From: CAZKTF01 sp964555565
Lineage (GTDB): Bacteria > Planctomycetota > JAJSAM01 > JAKLKS01
NCBI GenBank assembly: GCA_964555565.1
Contig: CAZKTF010000108.1
Span: forward strand, 1-11,502
Direction: 5' to 3'
DNA: 11,502 nt
The notes beneath the pieces were generated by a model. It did no database searches. It saw only the letters and a list, made by a program, of their open reading frames with translations, and was not told the DNA's origin. Within the stretch, counting starts at the first letter, position 1; every line of letters begins with the position of its first letter. The position numbers and the translations under genes are program-made. This document shows positions 6,514-11,502 of the stretch, in pieces.

Positions 6514-7599
6514 CCTTGGGTGAAGCGGCACAAGGGGGTCAGACCTCAGGCGTTTGCAAACCGTGGTCTTCAGCGTCCTCGCGTCGCTTCCCAGCGTTTG
6601 CAAACGACTGGGGTCTGACCCCTTGGCTGAGGTCACATCGAAAAGCGTCAGCTGCGGGTCGGGCGGCCCCGTATCGCGCGGGGCGGACGCGAGGCGGCGG
6701 CGGCGCCGGGCGCGGGCCACGCGGCGGGCGACCGCCTCGCGGAGGTCGGGGTCCGCGGAGGCGCCCCTCGCGAACCACCGCGCGTAGCGGACGACGAGCC
6801 CGGGGTGCTCGCGGCGGAGGTAGTCGGTCCAGAAGGAGCGGGCGGGCTCCCGGAGGAAGACCACCTGGTGCACGAGGTAGGCCGCCCCGGCGTCGGCCGC
6901 GGCGTCGATCACGGCCTCGAGCGCCCCCTTCTCGAGGACCCGGCCGGTCTCGTCGGTCCGGCCGGGCCCGTCGGTGAGGCCGGGAAGGACGGGCATGAGG
7001 AACACGCCGGCCTCGATCCCCTCGGCGCGGAGGGCGCGCAGCGCCTGGAGCCGGCGCATCGGCGACGCCGCCTTAGGCTCCAGCGCCCCGGCCAGCGCGC
7101 GGTCGAGGGTCGTCACCGAGAGGCTGACGTGGAGGCTGCTCCGCGCGGCGATGACCCGGAGGAGGTCCAGGTCCCGGAGGACGAGGTCGGACCTGGTCGT
7201 GATCGAGAGCCGGAGCCCGCGGCGCCGGGCCGCGACCTCGAGACACGCGCGGGTGACCCCGTGCACCCGTTCGGCGGGCTGGTAGGGGTCGGTCGCGGTG
7301 CCCACCGCGATGCGGTGGCCGGGGAGGACCCGCCGGTCCAGGTCCCGCGCCAGGGCCCGCGGGAGGTCCTCCTTGACGAAGACCTTCCGCTCGAAGTCGA
7401 GGGGGTCCTCGAGCCCGAGGTAGCCGTGGGTGTACCGGGCGTAGCAGTACTTGCACCCGAACTCGCAGCCCCGGTAGGGGTTCAGCGTCCACTCGAAGGG
7501 GAGGTGGCCGCTGTCGCAGCGCGAGAGCGCCCCCCCGCTCTCCCCCCGGGGGAGGGCCTCCCGCACGACACCGGCACCTGCGCTGACCACCCGCTCCAT
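6511..7599 (-). CDS. Radical SAM protein, SplB-like (COG1533 / Rv2578c family), with repeat-encoded tail
   Basis: This 362-residue protein carries the radical SAM cluster motif CEFGCKYC (C45, C49, C52) after the leader WTLNPYRG typical of SplB-like proteins, then GTATDPYQPAE (100-110), which fits the family. These proteins use a [4Fe-4S] cluster and S-adenosylmethionine; spore photoproduct lyase repairs thymine dimers, but the Rv2578c branch has no settled function. The family-like part ends near QLTLFDV (residue 322). Residues 326 to about 356 are translated from repeat copy B, including GSDP, the peptide read from GGGTCTGACCCC, so the C-terminus looks acquired. ATG 7599 has a TAGTCT box 9 bp upstream. 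nuoEF follows after 11 bp, so co-transcription is possible and a redox link to that flavoprotein is conceivable (inference). Confidence 0.88.
   Translation of the reverse strand: MERVVSAGAGVVREALPRGESGGALSRCDSGHLPFEWTLNPYRGCEFGCKYCYARYTHGYLGLEDPLDFERKVFVKEDLPRALARDLDRRVLPGHRIAVGTATDPYQPAERVHGVTRACLEVAARRRGLRLSITTRSDLVLRDLDLLRVIAARSSLHVSLSVTTLDRALAGALEPKAASPMRRLQALRALRAEGIEAGVFLMPVLPGLTDGPGRTDETGRVLEKGALEAVIDAAADAGAAYLVHQVVFLREPARSFWTDYLRREHPGLVVRYARWFARGASADPDLREAVARRVARARRRRRLASAPRDTGPPDPQLTLFDVTSAKGSDPSRLQTLGSDARTLKTTVCKRLRSDPLVPLHPR
6534..6623 (-). repeat. Palindromic repeat element, copy B (compact form, inside a coding region)
   Basis: This 90-bp copy is inverted relative to copy A. It has GGGGGTCAGACCTC (6534-6547), GTTTGCAAAC at 6552-6561 and 6596-6605, and GGGGTCTGACCCC (6610-6622). 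Both ends match those of copy A (33 of 33 and 27 of 28), but the centre is a short 34-bp spacer with no 72-bp hairpin, so this may be the basic form of the element. It lies entirely inside the radical SAM reading frame, at its 3' end. Confidence 0.88.
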
Positions 7600-7608
7600 G
7601 CTAACTAC

Positions 7609-7614
7609 AGACTA
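7609..7614 (-). promoter_or_regulatory. Candidate -10 box (TAGTCT) upstream of the radical SAM gene
   Basis: TAGTCT lies 9 bp before ATG 7599, within an AT-richer stretch (7601-7618) that stands out in this genome. TGTTAGT precedes or overlaps the box here and also at moeA. No Shine-Dalgarno sequence or clear -35 box is visible. Confidence 0.4.
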
Positions 7615-7650
7615 ACATCCCGTGGCGACACTGCCTGTGCGATCCACACA

Positions 7651-7750
7651 GGGGGTCAGACCCCAGGCGCCGAGGGCACTCGACGTGCTGCGCAGCTCCC
7701 CGGCGCCTGAGGTCAGACCCCTGCCTGCAAACGCCCGAGGTCTGACCCCT
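7651..7750 (+). repeat. Palindromic repeat element, copy C (hairpin H plus one element end)
   Basis: The first 72 bp (7651-7722) are hairpin module H, inverted relative to copy A, with arms 7651-7671 and 7702-7722 pairing at 18 of 21. The next 28 bp (7723-7750) match the right end of copy A (4860-4887) in the same orientation, with the inner palindrome eroded to CCTGCAAAC. The left half of the A/B element is absent. The final bases supply two of the three bases of the sulfatase-like gene's TAG stop codon (7751-7749). Confidence 0.87.
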
Positions 7751-9155
7751 AACGGCCGGTCTCGAAGAGGCGCAGGAGCCGGGCCGCGGCCTCCCGGTCC
7801 CCGGGGCCGGGCGCCCGCATCAGGTCGCGGGTCTCGCCGGGGTCGGCCGCGAGGTCGTAGAGCTCCTCCCGCTGGAGCGTCTCCGGCCCCTCGTCCGCGG
7901 CGCGGACGAAGCGGAGGTACTTCCTCGCGCCCGGCGCCCCGTCCGGGTCGCGGGCCGCGCCGACCCTCAGGCGGAACCGGTCGAAGAGGAACTCCGCCGC
8001 CCCCGGCATCTCGCGCCGGAGGTCGGGGAGGAACTGGTCCGCCGGGTCGATCTCGGCCAGGAGCGTCCGGGGCCCGCGCGGCTCCTCCGTCAGGGAGACG
8101 GCGTCCCGCGCGGTGCCCGGGGGCGCCGCGACGCGGGCCGCCTCGAGCAGCGTGGGGTGGAGGTCCTGGAGGCACACCTGCCGCTTCTCGACGCGCCCCC
8201 CCTCGAACCTTCCGGGCCAGCGGATCACCAGGGGCACGCGGAGGAGCGGGTCGTAGAGCGAGGCCATGTGGTCGAGTTCGCCGTGCTCGCCCAGGTTCTC
8301 CCCGTGGTCCGCGACCACGGCCACCAGGGCGTCGCGGAGGAGCCCGGCCCCCTCGAGCGCGTCTAGGATCCGTCCCGTGGCCTCGTCCAACTCCCGGACG
8401 GCGGCGTCGTAGACGTCCCCCATGGCGGCCAGCGTCTCCGCGTCGATCTTCTCGACGCCGAGCATGTGGGCGATCGCCCTCCTCTGGTTCACCGCGGCCG
8501 CCCTCTCCACCGCCGCGGCCGGGGCCGCGGGGCCGACGGCCTTCACGGCCGCGGGCGCGGGCCGGCGGGGCAGGTGGGCGTCCATCAGGTTGACGAAGAG
8601 GAAGAGCGGACGCCGGTCGCTCCCCGCCTTGCGCTCCCGGCACCACCCCTCCACGGCCGCCGCCACGGAGGCTCCGTCCGCCTTCCCGGCCTCCGTGCCC
8701 GTGTACAGCAGGGCCATCCGCTCGAAGCCCTCCGAGAGCCCCGTCACCGGGGAGAGGAAGGAGTTGGCCGTGAACCCGACCGTGGCGTAGCCCGCGTCCC
8801 GGAGCGTCTCGGCGAGGAGACGGACCCCGGGCCGCACGCGGTCCCGCGGCATCCGGAGCAGGCCGTGCCGTCTCGGGAGGAGACCGGTGAAGAGCGAGGC
8901 GTGGGCGGGCGGGGTCCAGGAGGAGGGCGAGAAGGCCCGCTCGAACCGCACCCCCTCCGCGGCGAGGCGCTCGAGGCGCGGGGTGGTGGGCCTGTCGTAC
9001 CCGTAGGCCGAGAGGCGATCGACCCGGCAGGTGTCCCAGACCACGAGGACCAGGTGGGGGCGGGAGCCGAGGACGCCGCGTGCGGCGAAGAGCGCGACCC
9101 CGGCCAGCGCGAGGGCCCCGAGCGCGGTGGCTGCCGCCCGGGACCTCGCGGTCAC
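7749..9155 (-). CDS. Membrane-anchored sulfatase-superfamily hydrolase with Thr in the nucleophile position
   Basis: This 468-residue protein begins with a signal anchor (about 7-29), so the catalytic part should lie outside the cytoplasm. The alkaline phosphatase/sulfatase core is clear: VVWDTCRVDRLSAYGYDRPT (38-57, metal ligand D41), SWTPPAHASLFTGLLPRRHG (79-98), DAH (192-194) and ADHGENLGEHG (282-292, D283/H284). At the catalytic loop the sulfatase motif CxPxR reads T81-P-P-A-H85, so there is no Cys to become formylglycine; a Thr nucleophile is also known from LtaS-type phosphoglycerol transferases. The substrate may be a sulfate or phosphate ester and cannot be told from sequence. GTG 9155 overlaps the upstream stop as GTGA, which supports this start. 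The protein ends shortly after ELYDLAADPGE, exactly at repeat copy C, so its tail may have been cut short. Confidence 0.9.
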   Translation of the reverse strand: MTARSRAAATALGALALAGVALFAARGVLGSRPHLVLVVWDTCRVDRLSAYGYDRPTTPRLERLAAEGVRFERAFSPSSWTPPAHASLFTGLLPRRHGLLRMPRDRVRPGVRLLAETLRDAGYATVGFTANSFLSPVTGLSEGFERMALLYTGTEAGKADGASVAAAVEGWCRERKAGSDRRPLFLFVNLMDAHLPRRPAPAAVKAVGPAAPAAAVERAAAVNQRRAIAHMLGVEKIDAETLAAMGDVYDAAVRELDEATGRILDALEGAGLLRDALVAVVADHGENLGEHGELDHMASLYDPLLRVPLVIRWPGRFEGGRVEKRQVCLQDLHPTLLEAARVAAPPGTARDAVSLTEEPRGPRTLLAEIDPADQFLPDLRREMPGAAEFLFDRFRLRVGAARDPDGAPGARKYLRFVRAADEGPETLQREELYDLAADPGETRDLMRAPGPGDREAAARLLRLFETGR

Positions 9156-9514
9156 AAGTAGCCGAGTGTACGGAGGACCCTCAGTTCCTCGGCGCCTTCC
9201 TTCGGGATCTCGTCCAGGGTCCGTAGTCCGAGGTGGCGGAGGAGCGCCCCGCGCAGCCGGGACGTGTCCTCCGCGCGGGCGCGGGCGACGTCGCGCCGCG
9301 CGACCGGGTCGCGCGCGAGGTCGTGGAGCGTCTCCGTGCGCCAGGTGGCGTCGAAGCGGTAGGCGACCGCGCCGTCGGTGACCTCGTAGAGGGAGCCCCG
9401 CTTCTGGATGTCGGGACCGCGGGTCGTGAAGGCCCAGGCCCCGGCCCCGCCGAGGACGAGGACGGCCACCGCGGCAAGCTTCGGGAAGAGTCCGGTCAAC
9501 CGCGAAGTGCCCAT
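9152..9514 (-). CDS. Small membrane-anchored protein resembling only the C-terminal tail of a sulfatase
   Basis: This 120-residue protein has one membrane segment (about 12-29) and a soluble part facing outward. Residues 40-77 (GSLYEVTDG to RTETLHDLARDP) and the end ELRVLRTLGYL (110-120) look like the last part of sulfatase-superfamily enzymes, which often read ELYDLxxDPxE and finish with LGY. The catalytic core is absent: no metal ligands and no nucleophile loop. I chose ATG 9514 because GGAG lies 5 bp upstream and the membrane segment follows at once; an upstream ATG at 9619 would add 35 residues unlike a leader. Its stop overlaps the GTG of the sulfatase-like gene, so the two are probably co-translated. 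It could be an accessory subunit or a deletion remnant of a duplicated sulfatase. Confidence 0.72.
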   Translation of the reverse strand: MGTSRLTGLFPKLAAVAVLVLGGAGAWAFTTRGPDIQKRGSLYEVTDGAVAYRFDATWRTETLHDLARDPVARRDVARARAEDTSRLRGALLRHLGLRTLDEIPKEGAEELRVLRTLGYL

Positions 9515-9521
9515 GCCGGCT

Positions 9522-9525
9522 CCAA
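9522..9525 (-). promoter_or_regulatory. Ribosome binding site (GGAG) that decides the start of the small membrane protein
   Basis: Reading the minus strand, TTGGAG is followed by CCGGC and then ATG 9514. The core GGAG, 5 bp from the ATG, supports this start over the upstream one at 9619. It also shows that this genome uses Shine-Dalgarno sites at some genes, unlike the four genes with TANNNT boxes. Confidence 0.55.
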
Positions 9526-9621
9526 GTGCTCTCTGCCGGCCATCAGCGCCCGCAACGCCGCGAGAAGGCCCGGCGATACCACCCCCTAAGCACAAACGGC
9601 GTGCCAATCCGTCAGGCATGG

Positions 9622-9639
9622 GACGGCCGGCCGGCCGTC
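9622..9639. promoter_or_regulatory. 18-bp perfect palindrome in the divergent intergenic region
   Basis: GACGGCCGGCCGGCCGTC is a perfect palindrome in the 224-bp gap between the divergent genes at 9514 and 9739. It could be an operator for one or both genes. A terminator is unlikely, because both genes point away from it and no T-run follows. A weaker dyad, CGTAA-N8-TTACG, lies at 9657-9674. In DNA this GC-rich, palindromes of C and G arise fairly often by chance. Confidence 0.3.
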
Positions 9640-9738
9640 AAGGGGAGGTCCTCGAACGTAAACAGGGCGTTACGGGCGGACCTGCACCCGACGCCTGATG
9701 CTCTCGTCCCGCGCCTCCCTCCGTGGCACGATCCCCCC

Positions 9739-11502
9739 ATGCGCTTCCTCCCGCTCGCGGCGCTCCTCGCGGGTCCCCTCCTCTCCGGGGGCGCGGCGCC
9801 CGCGGGGGACGAAAACCTCGAGGCGGAGGAGCAGCCGCTCCGTCCCGGGGTCCTGGCGGCCCTCGGGAGGGCGGCCTTCCGGCACTCCCCCTCCGACTCC
9901 GGGCGGCCCGAGGACGCCTTCGACGGGCGCCCGGCGACGGCGCTGCGCAGCCGCGGCGTGAACCCCGCGTTCCTCGAGGTGGCCTTCGACCGGCCCCGTG
10001 AGGTGATCGGGGCGCAGGCCTTCTTCGCCGGCGGCGCGCCCCACGCGTGGTCCCTCTACGCGGGGGAGGACCCGGCGCGGCTCGTGCCCCTCTTCGAGGC
10101 CCGCGACGTGCCCGCCGGCGGCTGGAGCGCGCGGGAGACCTTCCGCCGTCCCGTGACCGCGCGGCTGTTCCGCGTCGTGGCCCGGCGCGCCGGCGGCGAC
10201 GACCACGTCCTGTTCGGGGAGATCGTCCTGGCCTCCCCGCAGCGACCCGAGGTCGTCGAGGTGGAGGTGTCCTCGCCCGTGGTGGTGGCCGGCGGGCGGC
10301 TCCCCCTCGGGGCCCGGGTCACCTGGGACGGCGGGTTCCGGTCCTCGGAAGGGACCCCGGCGCGGCTCGCGGACCGCCTGGTCTTCGAGTGCGAGCCGCC
10401 GGAGGTGCTTGCCCTGGAGCAGGTCCCCGGCGCCGCCGCGGGGCGTCCCCCGCAGGCGCGGGCCCTGCGCCCCGGGAGGGCCCGGGTCACCGCGTGGCTG
10501 CGCGGCGGGGTCGGGGGGCGGCTCCGTTCGGCGCCCCTCGAGATCGAGGTGCGCCCCCGGGGACTCCCGGACTGGGACGTGACCCACATCGAGCGACTGC
10601 CGCGCCTCCCCCTCGACGGGGCGGACGGCGGGAGGCCGCGCGAGGGGGACGCGGTGACCTGGCGCGCCCACGTGAAGAACTACGGGCAGATCGATGCCCG
10701 CCGGGTCGGCTGCGCCTGGGAGGTGGACGGGGTCCCCGCGGGGGGCGGGGTCCTCGACGGCCTCGAGCGGTTCGCGGAGACGACCGCGGACCTCCGCTTG
10801 CGGTGGGACGGCGCGCGCCACGAGGTGCGCTTCGTCGTGGACCCCGGGAACGGGGAGGCGGAGACCTCCGAGGGGAACAACGAGCGCACCGTCGCCACGG
10901 ACGCGATCCTCCTGGGGGTCTGGGTGGAGAGCCCGCTCCTCGCGTGGTTCCACCGCGTGCAGCCCGCCCCGGGGGACGGGGCGGCCTCCTTCGAGGACTG
11001 GGCCCAGCGCCAGGTCTCCCTGTGGAACGGGATGCTCGCCGGCGCGGTCTTCCCGGGGACGCCGCGCGGGGTGGGCGAGCGCGTCGCCCTCGACCGGATC
11101 GTCGTGCTCGAGGAGGAGGCGCTGCGCCTCCGCGGCGGGGTCCCGACGACGGACCCGGACGCCGAGGACCGCACCGTGGACCTCCAGCGGGGGTTCCCCG
11201 CCGCGCTGAGGGAGGGCCTCTACGCGCGGGGGCGGGGCGCGGGCCCGGCCGGGGCCCCGCGGCGCGAGGAGGGCCGGCCGCTCTGGCTCGAGGAGTCCCT
11301 GCTCCAGGAGCTGTCCCTGGCCCGCGGGCTCGTGGACCTCCGCCGGCTCGAGGTCCGCGCGGAGGAGGTGCGGCTCCCCGTCGCGCGGGGGATGGAGGGG
11401 ATCGCCCTCCACGCCCCCGCCATGCAGGGGCTCATGACGGGCGCCCGGGGACGGGGCTACGACGCGCACTCGGCCGCGGCGCCGATTTCGATGCCGCGCT
11501 GC
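9739..11502 (+). CDS. Secreted multidomain protein: discoidin-like, Ig-like, CARDB; C-terminus off window
   Basis: The frame from ATG 9739 stays open for 588 codons to the right edge. Residues 1-22 form a signal peptide ending GGAAPA. Residues about 45-167 look like a discoidin (F5/8 type C) fold: EDAFDGRPATALRS (58-71), LEVAFDRPREVIG (79-91) and YAGEDPARLVPLF (107-119). Residues about 175-272 resemble a bacterial Ig-like domain, ending APLEIEVRP. Residues about 280-388 fit CARDB: VTWRAHVKNYGQIDA (306-320) and VDPGNGEAETSEGNNE (367-382). Residues 390-588 are not recognised; they are rich in Trp and acidic residues with some helical stretches, and may be a catalytic or further binding domain. 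The likely role is extracellular carbohydrate or surface binding. It is divergent from the sulfatase-like pair. No clear Shine-Dalgarno sequence precedes the ATG. Confidence 0.8.
   Translation, partial: MRFLPLAALLAGPLLSGGAAPAGDENLEAEEQPLRPGVLAALGRAAFRHSPSDSGRPEDAFDGRPATALRSRGVNPAFLEVAFDRPREVIGAQAFFAGGAPHAWSLYAGEDPARLVPLFEARDVPAGGWSARETFRRPVTARLFRVVARRAGGDDHVLFGEIVLASPQRPEVVEVEVSSPVVVAGGRLPLGARVTWDGGFRSSEGTPARLADRLVFECEPPEVLALEQVPGAAAGRPPQARALRPGRARVTAWLRGGVGGRLRSAPLEIEVRPRGLPDWDVTHIERLPRLPLDGADGGRPREGDAVTWRAHVKNYGQIDARRVGCAWEVDGVPAGGGVLDGLERFAETTADLRLRWDGARHEVRFVVDPGNGEAETSEGNNERTVATDAILLGVWVESPLLAWFHRVQPAPGDGAASFEDWAQRQVSLWNGMLAGAVFPGTPRGVGERVALDRIVVLEEEALRLRGGVPTTDPDAEDRTVDLQRGFPAALREGLYARGRGAGPAGAPRREEGRPLWLEESLLQELSLARGLVDLRRLEVRAEEVRLPVARGMEGIALHAPAMQGLMTGARGRGYDAHSAAAPISMPRC

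Noticed and set aside
4785..6533. A 582-codon minus-strand frame overlapping nuoEF
   Set aside because: It is a different frame of the same strand, mostly Arg/Gly/Pro, and runs through repeat copy A. The nuoEF frame carries all the cofactor motifs.
4733..7750. CRISPR-like array formed by the repeated palindromes
   Set aside because: The copies are over 1 kb apart, in both orientations and interrupted by genes, with no regular spacer length and no cas genes.
9515..9619. Longer start (ATG 9619) for the small sulfatase-tail protein
   Set aside because: ATG 9514 has GGAG 5 bp upstream and places the membrane segment near the N-terminus; the extra 35 residues look like untranslated leader.
9670..11469. 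A 599-codon minus-strand frame opposite the secreted protein
   Set aside because: The plus-strand frame has a signal peptide and discoidin/CARDB-like motifs; the minus frame is Arg/Pro/Gly/Glu-rich with no domain and crosses the start of the plus-strand gene.
1..11502. tRNA, rRNA or riboswitch genes, including a moco riboswitch before moeA
   Set aside because: I saw no tRNA-like cloverleaf or conserved rRNA segment. The moeA upstream gap is filled by the repeat element, and the candidate promoter leaves essentially no 5' leader.

Overview
The window is very GC-rich (well above 70% by eye) and bacterial. Codons end almost always in G or C, so most frames stay open and many long antisense frames are artefacts. 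I cannot fix the phylum. The combination fits environmental lineages such as high-GC Acidobacteriota, Planctomycetota or Myxococcota-like groups: sulfatase-superfamily proteins with LGYL-type tails, a secreted discoidin/CARDB protein, a MoeA-PBP fusion and apparently leaderless genes. This is inference only.

Layout: seven genes lie on the minus strand and one on the plus strand. In minus-strand transcription order they are: a 120-aa membrane-anchored protein resembling only the tail of a sulfatase (9514-9152); a sulfatase-superfamily hydrolase with a Thr nucleophile (9155-7749, GTGA overlap); an SplB/Rv2578c-like radical SAM protein (7599-6511); a NuoE-NuoF fusion flavoprotein of the HoxF/FdsB type (6499-4889); MoeA (4667-3423); a MoeA-PBP fusion (3426-1489, ATGA overlap); and a membrane-anchored helical-repeat-like protein running off the left edge (1447 to <1). 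On the plus strand, a secreted discoidin/Ig-like/CARDB protein starts at 9739 and runs off the right edge.

Theme: the centre is redox and molybdenum-cofactor biology. A NAD(H)/FMN/Fe-S diaphorase unit sits next to two molybdopterin insertase paralogues. This suggests that a molybdo- or tungsto-enzyme, for example an NAD-linked formate dehydrogenase, is encoded nearby or elsewhere; no catalytic subunit is in the window.

The most unusual features are non-coding. Three gaps hold copies of a modular palindromic repeat family built from GGGGTCWGACCCC and GTTTGCAAAC. Copies A (4733-4887) and B (6534-6623) share about 28-bp terminal inverted repeats and lie in opposite orientations. A carries an extra 72-bp hairpin, and the same hairpin recurs inverted in copy C (7651-7750). 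Each copy sits at the 3' end of a minus-strand gene, and B is read through as the last ~37 residues of the radical SAM protein. Separately, four of the six genes without an overlapping upstream gene have a TANNNT box 7-9 bp before the ATG and no Shine-Dalgarno sequence, which points to leaderless transcription.
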